A DNA stretch of 64,000 bases, taken from contig JAJDXM010000027.1 of assembly GCA_022823225.1 (NCBI GenBank), positions 1-64,000 of the forward strand, in the 5' to 3' direction. The notes beneath the pieces are model-generated. The model worked only from the letters and a program-made list of their open reading frames with translations, was not told the DNA's origin and ran no database searches. Positions 35,353-42,604 of this stretch are shown here, piece by piece. Both the position numbers and the translations under genes were made by a program. This DNA comes from Gemmatimonadota bacterium (GTDB lineage: Bacteria; Gemmatimonadota; Gemmatimonadetes; Longimicrobiales; Gaopeijiaceae). Within the stretch, counting starts at the first letter, position 1. The number at the start of each line of letters is the position of its first letter.

Positions 35353-35964
35353 ATGACTCGCGTCGCCTTCCTCCCGTCCGCTCCGTCCCGCAGTGGCCAC
35401 CCGAAACGCCCGTGCCCACTCGGTCAGCGCCTCGCATGCCTGCTGGTCTCGGTGGGCGTCATCGCGCCCCTCGCCTGCGACAGTCCATTCAGTCCCGGGG
35501 AGACGCTCGTCGTCGTGGGGCATGTGGATTTCGACGGTCCCTTTTTCCACGACACGGTGGAGGTAGCTGACACCGTAACCGCCAATGTCCCCCTGGAAAT
35601 CACGTTCAGGACAGCAGGCGGCGGCTGCCATAAGGGCGGCCATACCGAGGTTCGCGTGGCGGGGCCGTCGGCGATCGTGACCCCCTACGATTCGTTGAGG
35701 GTCCACCCACTCGGTGCCTGCACGGATATACTCGTGAGCTTCCCGCACACGGCGATCGTGGTCTTTTCCGATCCCGGAAACGCAGTAGTGGAGCTTCGGT
35801 ACAGCACCGACATGGGCTATACTCCCGAGGAACACAACTCGGACGGGCGGAAGGTGTACCCCGTGGTGGTGCTGTCGGCGAACCAGTTGAGCAAATCCGC
35901 GAGCGGTCGGCCTTCCGAGACACCTCATGCCGCCGAACGGGCGTGGAGGGATACGGGACTTTAG
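35353..35964 (+). CDS. Lipoprotein of unknown function
   Basis: A 203-residue protein from ATG 35353 (AGGAG nine bases before). A long basic head precedes the leader and a good lipobox (VSVGVIAPLAC). The mature part contains strands typical of an immunoglobulin-like or cupredoxin fold (VPLEITFRTAGGGCHKGGHT). His and Cys clusters (GGGCHKGGH) could bind metal. Function unknown. Confidence 0.6.
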   Translation: MTRVAFLPSAPSRSGHPKRPCPLGQRLACLLVSVGVIAPLACDSPFSPGETLVVVGHVDFDGPFFHDTVEVADTVTANVPLEITFRTAGGGCHKGGHTEVRVAGPSAIVTPYDSLRVHPLGACTDILVSFPHTAIVVFSDPGNAVVELRYSTDMGYTPEEHNSDGRKVYPVVVLSANQLSKSASGRPSETPHAAERAWRDTGL

Positions 35965-36420
35965 CCCCCCCCGGTCTCGCGGTTCACTCTTCCCAGGTAC
36001 ATGAAGCCCTCCGAGTCGCTGCCGGTGAATTCGCAATCGTCATCCGTACCCAGAGCAGTCCCGTTCAGCACGAGATCACCACCGACAGTCACGTAGCCAT
36101 GGTAGGTATTCCACACGCAGCCGCTGTTGAAGCTCACTTCCAGAGAGAGCAGCTCACCGACACCGACCTTCCCACCGAACTCATAGTCGTTGTCGTACCA
36201 GACGGTCTCCTCGTCGGTCAGGATGACCCCGGAGATCAGGCCGGCACCGAAGATCGAGTCCCCCTCCTGCTCTACCGTCAGGTCGAGCACCGACATGTTC
36301 GCGAGCCCGTCCGCGCGCCAGACGCCCGTGCCCACGTACTGGCCCGCCAGATCGGGATACTCTTCGGGTGCGGTCGTGTCGGTGCATGCCAGCAGGGACG
36401 CCAGCTGGTCATCGGGCCGC
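35961..36420 (-). pseudogene. Lipoprotein gene lacking a start
   Basis: The frame encodes a lipobox-like LASLLAC followed by a ~140-residue beta-rich domain (YPDLAGQYVGTGVWRADGLA to EGFMYLGRVNRE), a lipocalin-like lipoprotein layout. No ATG, GTG or TTG lies in frame at a sensible distance before the leader, and the sequence there overlaps a propeller remnant on the other strand, so the 5' end has probably been lost. It ends four bases inside the convergent gene. Confidence 0.5.
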
Positions 36421-36429
36421 CTGGTGAGG

Positions 36430-36825
36430 CAGCCGCAGGCGAGCGGGCATTGATGGCCATCGCGGTCGGGCCGCTGGACGGAACCCGGGCCGATACCGTG
36501 GCGTCCGTTCTCGAGAACAGCTCCATGGAAATCGAAGGGGTCGGCTCGTTTCCTCACCAGCTCGTGGAGGCGCCGCCGCTGTACGCGCGGTTCCCCGACG
36601 GGAGGGGGTAGTCATTGTCGATTGGGCGCTCGACCTGCCCGACCGAGTGAGCGTCCGGCGGTACGGTCCAGACGGCCGGCTGACCGCGGAGAGCACTCTG
36701 GACTTCGACCTGCGGGAGATCCCGGATGATGTCCGGGAGGCGTACATCGAAGAGGGGATCGCTATGTTCCGGCGCACGGCCGAGGCGCTTCCCGAAACCG
36801 TCGGCCATGGCCCGGCCCCCGACTC
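36430..36825 (+). pseudogene. Six-bladed propeller gene remnant, frameshifted
   Basis: ADTVASVLENSSMEIEGVGS and LVEAPPLYARFPDGR are read in one frame up to a TAG at 36609. The following blade (VVIVDWALDLPDRVSVRRYG, then FDLREIPDDVREAYIEEGIA) continues in another frame. The switch lies in a G-run at 36600-36608. No signal peptide or full blade set remains. The 3' end touches the DUF4143 gene. Confidence 0.65.
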
Positions 36826-38053
36826 AATCCCACAGCGCCCCGATCGGTACTGCAAAGAGTCCATCTCCGAACGCGGTCGCATGATCGCCATCGTACAACA
36901 GCACACCCATACGAAAACGCTTTCCCGCCACGCTCCGAAAACGCTTCAGCCCCCGGAAATCCGCCGACCGCAGCGACGCAGCCGCCTTGACTTCGACTCC
37001 GAAACATCCGCCCGAGGCACTTTGCATCACGACGTCCACCTCGACCTTGTCCTTGTCGCGGTAGTGATGAAAGGCCAGGGGCTCGTCGACCCAGTGCGCC
37101 TGCTTCCTCAGTTCGTTGTAGACGAAGGACTCCAGCAGCGAGCCGAGTTCCGCGGGGCTTGCGAGCAGCCTTCGTACGCTGATCCCGCGCACTGCACACA
37201 TCAATCCGGTGTCGACGGCATGCAACTTCGGCGTCTTGACAAGGCGTCTGAACTCGGCGGCGTGCCACGCAGGGACACGCTCCACCAGGAAGAGCTGCTC
37301 CAGAAGACCCAGGTACTTCCCCGAGGTGACGCGGTTCAGGCCGAGCCTGCCGCCGAGGTCGGTGAGATTGACGAGCTGTCCCGAGAGGGCGGCGGTCAGG
37401 CGGAGCAGCCTTTTCATGGCGTCGACATGAGCGATCCCGGGCAGGTCGGTCAAGTCCCGCTGAATGAGGGTATTCACATACTGCAGATACCAGGCCCGCA
37501 TCCGTCGTTCGCTAACTCGCTGCAGTGGTTCCGGGAAGGAACCCGCCACGATTCGTGCCACCAGATGATCCCTGATCCTCACTGTTCTCGCGGTGGGCAC
37601 TTCACCCCGCAACAGGGCGCTCAGGAAGGTCGGCTCCCGGCCGGCGATCTCGCATTCCGACAACGTAGCCAGGTGTACGGCTTCCATCCTTCCGACCAGC
37701 GCACCGGAAACCTTCGGGAGGAGCAGCGCGTTGGCAGATCCGGTCAACAGAAAACGGCCTGGAGTCCGGTCTTCGTCCACCGTCTGCTTGATCGCGAGCA
37801 GAGTCTCGGGTACCCGTTGCACCTCGTCGAGGGCAATCCGCTTCGGCGGGAGATTTCGGATGAAGCCGACGGGATCAGCACGCGCCACCTCCGCCTGCGC
37901 GATATCGTCGAAGGTTATGTATTCCCAGTCGCCGTCGATCAGGTCCTTGACCAGGGTCGTCTTGCCCACCTGCCGGGCTCCCATGACGAATACCACGGGC
38001 GTGTCGGCCAGCGCTTCGCGCACGAGCCGGGCGCTGAATCTGGGAATGAGCAC
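36824..38053 (-). CDS. AAA ATPase with DUF4143 domain
   Basis: A 409-residue protein: AAA_14 ATPase (P-loop GARQVGKTTL, Walker B IALDEVQRVP, sensor LTGSAN) followed by DUF4143 (ERVPAWHAAEFRRLVKTPKL, YRDKDKVEVDVVM), a nuclease-like fold. Such proteins are common in accessory regions, often single genes, and their role is unknown, with proposals in toxin-antitoxin or defence contexts. Full length. Directly repeated sites lie upstream. Confidence 0.88.
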   Translation of the reverse strand: MLIPRFSARLVREALADTPVVFVMGARQVGKTTLVKDLIDGDWEYITFDDIAQAEVARADPVGFIRNLPPKRIALDEVQRVPETLLAIKQTVDEDRTPGRFLLTGSANALLLPKVSGALVGRMEAVHLATLSECEIAGREPTFLSALLRGEVPTARTVRIRDHLVARIVAGSFPEPLQRVSERRMRAWYLQYVNTLIQRDLTDLPGIAHVDAMKRLLRLTAALSGQLVNLTDLGGRLGLNRVTSGKYLGLLEQLFLVERVPAWHAAEFRRLVKTPKLHAVDTGLMCAVRGISVRRLLASPAELGSLLESFVYNELRKQAHWVDEPLAFHHYRDKDKVEVDVVMQSASGGCFGVEVKAAASLRSADFRGLKRFRSVAGKRFRMGVLLYDGDHATAFGDGLFAVPIGALWD

Positions 38054-38125
38054 GCGGGATTCCTGCTCTGGGGGGAAGGCTCAGCCGGTGGCTGGAATCC
38101 AACCGGCCGATTGCCAATCATAACA

Positions 38126-38160
38126 CCGTCCAATCGTTATCGGAAATCCGTCTAATCGTC
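38126..38160. promoter_or_regulatory. Two direct repeats 22 bp apart before the DUF4143 gene
   Basis: CCGTCCAATCGTT (38126-38138) and CCGTCTAATCGTC (38148-38160) match at 11 of 13 bases, two helical turns apart, 73-107 bases upstream of the DUF4143 start. They look like a direct-repeat operator for an unidentified regulator. Confidence 0.4.
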
Positions 38161-38192
38161 GAGTGTATGAAGTGGCGGCGGCCCGGGCGACT

Positions 38193-39860
38193 TCACCGGC
38201 TATTCGCCGGCACCCTCAAAATCGGATAGAAGCGCGCGTCCTCCACCTGGTCCGCCAGGAACCCCCAGTTCGCGAACCCGTCGTCGGACTGCGGCTCCAG
38301 CAGGCTGAAGAGCAGGCGTCCCAAGGGCTGGTCGGCGCTCACCCACACTATTCTGCCATAATCAGGGTCGGCCCGGGTCGGCGCCCAGCTCCCGAAGAGC
38401 GTCTGCTCGTTGCGTCCCTGGAACGGGCGCGGGGAGGTCCTGACCGAATCGATATGGAAAGCCTCGAAAACCCCCGGCGTGTCCGGCGTGTCAAACGGTT
38501 CGACCGCGATTCCATGTGCCGCGAGCCGCGTCAGGACAGCCTCCAGCTCCGCGGGGATCAGGTAACCCCGGGGCGCGCGCTCGCTTAGCGTCGGCGCGAA
38601 GGTTCCGTACTCGTACATCGGCACGACGTACTGCGTGTCGGCGCGCAGGAGCAGCGGACGGCCGGTAAGCGGGTGGGTCTCCTCGACGGTGGCCCCCATC
38701 AGGATGTCGACCGGCTCGGCCGAGCGCTCGGGCACGGCGCGCAATGCCAGCGTTTCTCCCACCACGGAGGCGGCATCGGCGTCGGCGACGATGCGCCGCA
38801 CTTCGTCCCCACGCTCGTGGACGTAGTCGAGGATCTCTTCGACGAAGTAAAGCGTCGCGAGCACGCGCTCCTCGAAGGTCGCGTAGGAGTAGGCCTCGCT
38901 CAGGATCGCGATCCGGTTGCGCAGGCCGATGTAGTTGTTGTTGAAGCGGGGGCGATGGTCGAAGGTGTACCAGGCAGGATCGCCTCCGCCGCGCGCGGAC
39001 GCGTTGCCGTAGTAGTAGAACTCCCAGCCGTGCTTGTCCCGGATCTCGTCGGTAACGTGGGGGAAGAGCCCGTCGCGCAGGAAGGCGTCGATGGCGGGGG
39101 GCGTGTTGGGGTGGAGGGGGGGAGAGTAGGTGAGGTGGTAGGCGTGCTGCGTCCCGTTGGTGGTGTGCAGATCGACGGCCACGTGCGGATCGTATTCGTT
39201 GAACAGCCGCGCCACCGACCGGGCCTCCGGCGACTCGATCTTCATGTGATCGCGATTCAGGTCGTATCCCTGGGCGTTCGGACGCTGGCCCATCCCGCCG
39301 ATCGGCCCATGCTGGCGCCCGCGGTTCGTGAGGGTCACCCGCTCATTGCCGTCCGCGTTGTAGATGGGCGCGATCAGCAGGACCATCGACTCGCGCCATG
39401 CGCCGTGGCGGCCGGCCAGGAGGTCGCGGAGAAGCATCTGGAGCGCCTCCTTCCCGCACACCTCGCCCGCGTGGATGTTGCCCTGCAGGTAGACGACCGT
39501 CTTGCCGGTGGCCCGGACGGACGCCGGGCTCGGGTCCGGCACGTCGCCGACTACCGCCAGCGGAAGCGCGCGGCCCTCGGTCGTGTAGCCGTAGGTGGTG
39601 TAGTGGACCATCGGCGAGGCGGCCGCCGCGCGCTGGAGGAAGTCCACGACTTCGGCGTGCGAGCTGGTCTCGCGGTAGTCGGTGCGCTCGGCGCGGGTGA
39701 GGAAGGCGTCGGGCGGGGGCGGGGAGGGATTGCAGGCGGTGAGGAGGGCTGCCGCCGCCGTCAGTCCGTGGGCAAGTCTCCGGGTGCATCGAGAGCGACG
39801 GGATGTCGGCTGGGCCGCCGGGCAATCGGGAGTCGCAGTTCCAGGGTTCGAGGTCGCCAT
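38193..39860 (-). CDS. M14-family metallocarboxypeptidase, lipoprotein
   Basis: A 555-residue exported zinc peptidase. The leader ends LLTAC. The zinc site is HAGE (NIHAGEVCGKE) plus His in VDLHTTNG; the catalytic Glu is probably in ILSEAYSYATFEE. Substrate pocket Arg/Asn residues are seen in LNRDHMKIESPEARS. M14 enzymes remove C-terminal residues from peptides or cut peptidoglycan stems; the long C-terminal extension is typical of Gemmatimonadota and Bacteroidota relatives. Nutritional peptide processing in the periplasm is the likely job. Confidence 0.88.
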   Translation of the reverse strand: MATSNPGTATPDCPAAQPTSRRSRCTRRLAHGLTAAAALLTACNPSPPPPDAFLTRAERTDYRETSSHAEVVDFLQRAAAASPMVHYTTYGYTTEGRALPLAVVGDVPDPSPASVRATGKTVVYLQGNIHAGEVCGKEALQMLLRDLLAGRHGAWRESMVLLIAPIYNADGNERVTLTNRGRQHGPIGGMGQRPNAQGYDLNRDHMKIESPEARSVARLFNEYDPHVAVDLHTTNGTQHAYHLTYSPPLHPNTPPAIDAFLRDGLFPHVTDEIRDKHGWEFYYYGNASARGGGDPAWYTFDHRPRFNNNYIGLRNRIAILSEAYSYATFEERVLATLYFVEEILDYVHERGDEVRRIVADADAASVVGETLALRAVPERSAEPVDILMGATVEETHPLTGRPLLLRADTQYVVPMYEYGTFAPTLSERAPRGYLIPAELEAVLTRLAAHGIAVEPFDTPDTPGVFEAFHIDSVRTSPRPFQGRNEQTLFGSWAPTRADPDYGRIVWVSADQPLGRLLFSLLEPQSDDGFANWGFLADQVEDARFYPILRVPANSR

Positions 39861-39914
39861 CGGTTCACCGCGCCTTTCCGGTGGGTGGGATTGCGTGACG
39901 GGGGCAATCTAGCC

Positions 39915-40016
39915 CGTGGATGATCCCCGCTCCAGACCATTCCCTTCGTGATCAGCTTGCTGCGAACCGGGGCAATCGAGGTGACCTTGCGTCCCAGTTC
40001 ATCCGCGACAAAGCTC
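39915..40016 (-). pseudogene. C-terminal remnant of an AAA ATPase
   Basis: FVADELGRKVTSIAPVRSKL followed by ITKGMVWSGDH is the winged-helix end of a common accessory ATP-binding protein family (LGRKVTSxAPxRSxLIxKGM). Only about 30 codons remain, just after the PIN gene stop, with no ATPase core nearby. Confidence 0.6.
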
Positions 40017-40422
40017 AAAGCAATGCTTCCAACGCCTCGGCCGGTGTGATCGCAGGGATGGGGGAGTGTTTGAAGTCCCGCACGTTCCTTGTGACGACGT
40101 AGCGGGCTCCGCAGGCCCGCGCCGCGGCAACCTGCATCGCGTCCTCGAAGTCGGTCATTCCCAGCCGGGCGGCATAGGCGATCGCGTCCGTGCCGGACTC
40201 CGCTACAGCAACGAAACGAATCAGCTCGGTGATGAAGGTGCGCGCATCCGCACCGCTTCGCGCGGGCGTGACGAGATAGTCGAAGTTCGACAGCGTGTGC
40301 CACGCCACGAACGCGCGCTTCGGCCCCGTCTGCAGGCAATCGATCAGTTCGGACGCCGGGTCGGAGAACGGCTGGCGGTCGAGCGCCACGTCGATGAGGA
40401 TGTCCGTGTCGATCAGGATCAC
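40015..40422 (-). CDS. PIN-domain protein (VapC-like), no antitoxin seen
   Basis: A 135-residue PIN ribonuclease with the acidic set (MILIDTDILID, TDFEDAMQVAAA, TRNVRDF). Start GTG 40422 with GGAAG five bases before. The upstream frame ending LRYDALARKYL overlaps the start by four bases (CTGTGA), as in toxin-antitoxin pairs, but it is only ~27 codons long and has no ATG, GTG or TTG. The antitoxin has probably been lost or shortened. Confidence 0.82.
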   Translation of the reverse strand: MILIDTDILIDVALDRQPFSDPASELIDCLQTGPKRAFVAWHTLSNFDYLVTPARSGADARTFITELIRFVAVAESGTDAIAYAARLGMTDFEDAMQVAAARACGARYVVTRNVRDFKHSPIPAITPAEALEALL

Positions 40423-40484
40423 AGGTACTTCCGCGCCAGGGCGTCATACCGGAGATCGTCATGGCTCGCGGGGCGGAACTGTCC

Positions 40485-40512
40485 TCTATACGTATATGGA
40501 ATCGCAAGTCAA
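40485..40512 (-). promoter_or_regulatory. Promoter with palindrome before the lone PIN gene
   Basis: On the minus strand TTGACT (40507-40512), a 16-base spacer and TATAGA (40485-40490) form a sigma-70-like promoter. The palindrome TATACGTATA (40487-40496) covers the -10 box, as an antitoxin operator would. Confidence 0.5.
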
Positions 40513-40626
40513 TAGCGAGAAGCCGCAACCGATGTCCGAGGGTTGCAGACCGCTCACCCGGTGGTTGTGCGCCGGTTGCCGGCAGCGTTAGGGTGTTGGT
40601 CCGGCCCCGCAACCGAAGGACCCTCC

Positions 40627-41826
40627 ATGACTCGACTCAGTCCCGCAGCGACTGTCGTGCTTCTGGCCTGTCTTGCAGCCGCTTGCGAGGCACCGCGGGA
40701 AGTCGCCGACTTCGTCGAGACCGATAGCGCCGGCGTTGCAATTCTGGAGAGTTTCGTCCCGGCCTGGGAGACGGACGCGGGCTGGACGGTCGCCGCCGAG
40801 CCGGAGTTGGCGATCGGTGCGGGACCCGCTGGGGGCGACGATCCCAACCATCCCCCGTGGGGGCGCGTTCGGGGGGTGAATGTCCTTTCCAACGGGAGCC
40901 TGGTGGCCGGTGACGCCAGCACCTCCGAGGTGATGGTCTTCGATTCCACGGGGCGGTTCATGCATCGGTTCGGGGGAGAGGGCGAGGGCCCGGGCGAACT
41001 CGAGGACTTCGCCACCGTGTTTGCCTGCGAGGGGGACACGATCATCGCGGCGGATGCGTACGCGTACAATTACTTTGCTGCCGACGGTCGCTTCCTTCGA
41101 CGCCTGCCGACGGTCGACGGCCGGACCGGGATCCCCCTGGGTGTCTTTCTAAGGTCCGGTGATTGCCGGCGCTTCCTTGTCACCGACCGGTATCGCACGA
41201 CGGAGCCGGAGGGGCCGGAGGGACTGACGTCCTGGGACTTCGCGTGGACGGACGAGTCCTTCATTGGGCGGGACACAGTGGCGCGCGCAATCGCGGGGCA
41301 CGAGATGCGCTATGCAGAGATCTTCATCCGAGCCGTCCCGTGGACCACGCGCGTCCAGCCGATTCGGTTGACGGGTGACGACCTGCTGTTCGGCTATTCC
41401 CAGCGCGCGGAGCTTCGCGTCGTCGCCGCCGATGGTTCTCTGAAGCGCATCCTGCGCTGGCATGCACCACCCGACCCCATCACCGCCGAGGAAAGACAGG
41501 AGTGGAACGACCAACAGGAGGTGGGTAGTGAGAGCGGCCGCCGCATTCAACTCAGCGATTTCCCCTGGCTGCCGGAGCACAAGCCATTCTTCGACCGGCT
41601 GCTGGCCGACGACGAGGGAAACATCTGGGTTCGGACCCCTCCCCCACCCGATCCCGCGCCCGAACGATGGACGGTTCTGGGCTCCGAGGGTCGCTGGCTC
41701 GGCGCGGTCCTGATGCCCGACGGCTTCGGTCTCAACCAGGTCGCGCGCGGCCGCGTCTACGGGATTCACCGGGATGAGCTGGGCGTCCCTACCGTCAGGG
41801 CCTACCGCCTCGAGAAGGGTGGGTGA
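40627..41826 (+). CDS. Six-bladed beta-propeller lipoprotein
   Basis: A 399-residue lipoprotein (leader ATVVLLACLAAAC; AAGGA six bases before the ATG). Family motif GGEGEGPGELEDF and blades such as VMVFDSTGRFMHRF and LRVVAADGSLKRIL. Residues ~290-340 form the variable helical insertion seen in relatives (TAEERQEWNDQQEVG). No catalytic motif. It is a paralogue of the propellers at 47.2, 58.5 and 59.8 kb, with which it shares layout but only the motif sequence. Confidence 0.85.
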   Translation: MTRLSPAATVVLLACLAAACEAPREVADFVETDSAGVAILESFVPAWETDAGWTVAAEPELAIGAGPAGGDDPNHPPWGRVRGVNVLSNGSLVAGDASTSEVMVFDSTGRFMHRFGGEGEGPGELEDFATVFACEGDTIIAADAYAYNYFAADGRFLRRLPTVDGRTGIPLGVFLRSGDCRRFLVTDRYRTTEPEGPEGLTSWDFAWTDESFIGRDTVARAIAGHEMRYAEIFIRAVPWTTRVQPIRLTGDDLLFGYSQRAELRVVAADGSLKRILRWHAPPDPITAEERQEWNDQQEVGSESGRRIQLSDFPWLPEHKPFFDRLLADDEGNIWVRTPPPPDPAPERWTVLGSEGRWLGAVLMPDGFGLNQVARGRVYGIHRDELGVPTVRAYRLEKGG

Positions 41827-41827
41827 G

Positions 41828-42133
41828 TTACGGCAACCCCGACACGGCCACCGACCGATACGGCTCCACATCCAGTTCCGCTTCCCGCCGGCGCGTGCGG
41901 GCGATGTCATAGGACGACTGCATTCGCATCAGGGTGTCCATCCTCACGCCAAAGGCCTTCTCGATTCGCAGCGCCATCATGCCGGACAGATCCGACCGTC
42001 CATTCAGAAACATGGAGAGCGCGGGCCGCGATACGCCGAGTGCTCTCGCCGCAGCGGCTACAGTCAGACCGTGCGGTTCGATGACCTCTGTCCTGACGAA
42101 TCTTCCGGGGTGCGGGGGGTTCAGCATTCGCAT
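41828..42133 (-). CDS. higA: HigA-type antitoxin
   Basis: A 101-residue XRE-family protein with the HigA signature: MRMLNPPHPGRFVR, GLTVAAAARALGVSRPALSM, FLNGRSDLSGMMALRIEKAF. It binds its own promoter and neutralises HigB. Start ATG 42133 (CCGGAG six bases before) is preferred to TTG 42160, which overlaps the ribosome-binding site. The upstream higB frame is reduced to 25 codons, so the antitoxin is an orphan. Confidence 0.88.
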   Translation of the reverse strand: MRMLNPPHPGRFVRTEVIEPHGLTVAAAARALGVSRPALSMFLNGRSDLSGMMALRIEKAFGVRMDTLMRMQSSYDIARTRRREAELDVEPYRSVAVSGLP

Positions 42134-42146
42134 TCCGATCTCCGGT

Positions 42147-42224
42147 CTAGTGGTAGTCAACTCCTCGCGGATCGTCCCTCAGAAACAGACGTCGCAGGCA
42201 GTGGGTGATGTTTCGGATCTTCAC
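42147..42224 (-). pseudogene. higB: higB toxin remnant with internal deletion
   Basis: GTG 42224 begins 25 codons: KIRNITHCLRRLFLRDDPRG, then VDYH and stop. The first part matches the N-terminus of HigB toxins (IRSFxHKGLRRLFxxDDxRGV) and the last four residues match their usual end (VDYH), so the ~65 residues between are missing. The stop lies 13 bases before higA, as in intact pairs. The toxin fold cannot form. Confidence 0.6.
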
Positions 42225-42225
42225 T

Positions 42226-42249
42226 GTAAAGTGTTACGTAACGGTTTAC
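42226..42249. promoter_or_regulatory. HigA-type operator palindrome
   Basis: Central GTTACGTAAC (42233-42242), a perfect palindrome, flanked by GTAAA (42226-42230) and TTTAC (42245-42249). It sits directly before the higB remnant, where HigA would repress the operon. Confidence 0.65.
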
Positions 42250-42392
42250 GCGTGTCAAGTGGGCTAACAGATTGGGCCGAAGATGGGCTGGGCCTATCAA
42301 GGGTTGATCAATGGCAAGCTCCAGCAGCCCGTGGATAAACCCGCGTGAGCACCGAGAGCGGCGAGGCGCCGGGCCGGCAAGGCGCGACGAAG

Positions 42393-42415
42393 GGCGAATA
42401 GCGGAGCTATTTGCC
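42393..42415. repeat. REP-like extragenic hairpin
   Basis: GGCGAATAGC (42393-42402) and GCTATTTGCC (42406-42415) form a stem with a three-base loop and one mismatch. Flanks GGCAAGGCGCGACGAAG and GAGGAGCAACGCAG resemble a mosaic extragenic repeat I know from several bacterial genomes. Only this copy is seen. Confidence 0.4.
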
Positions 42416-42467
42416 CGAGGAGCAACGCAGAGCGGTGCTACGAGGACTCAAGAAGTAATTGCGACAT

Positions 42468-42571
42468 GACATTTGGTAATGTTTTCTTGACATTGCGAAT
42501 GCGCGGGCACCGCGGCCAGCCCGGATGCATTCGCCGCTCGAATGCCGCGGGGGTTTTGTCCACGGGCTGCC
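42468..42571 (+). repeat. 104-bp repeat with tandem palindromes
   Basis: Starts with GACATTTGGTAATGTT (42468-42483); a second element, GACATTGCGAATGC, begins 21 bases later (42489). The whole 104 bp matches 9419-9522. It lies 3' of the propeller gene ending at 42605 and 244 bases upstream of the higBA remnant start, so which gene it serves, if any, is unclear. Confidence 0.5.
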
Positions 42572-42604
42572 AAGTCTTCGCCGAAGGCGCTTTACTCGCC
42601 CCGG

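Noticed and set aside
36647-38155. A 502-codon plus-strand frame opposite the DUF4143 ATPase
   Set aside because: Antisense shadow of a GC-rich gene; the minus strand has a full AAA/DUF4143 protein and this frame has no domain or signal.
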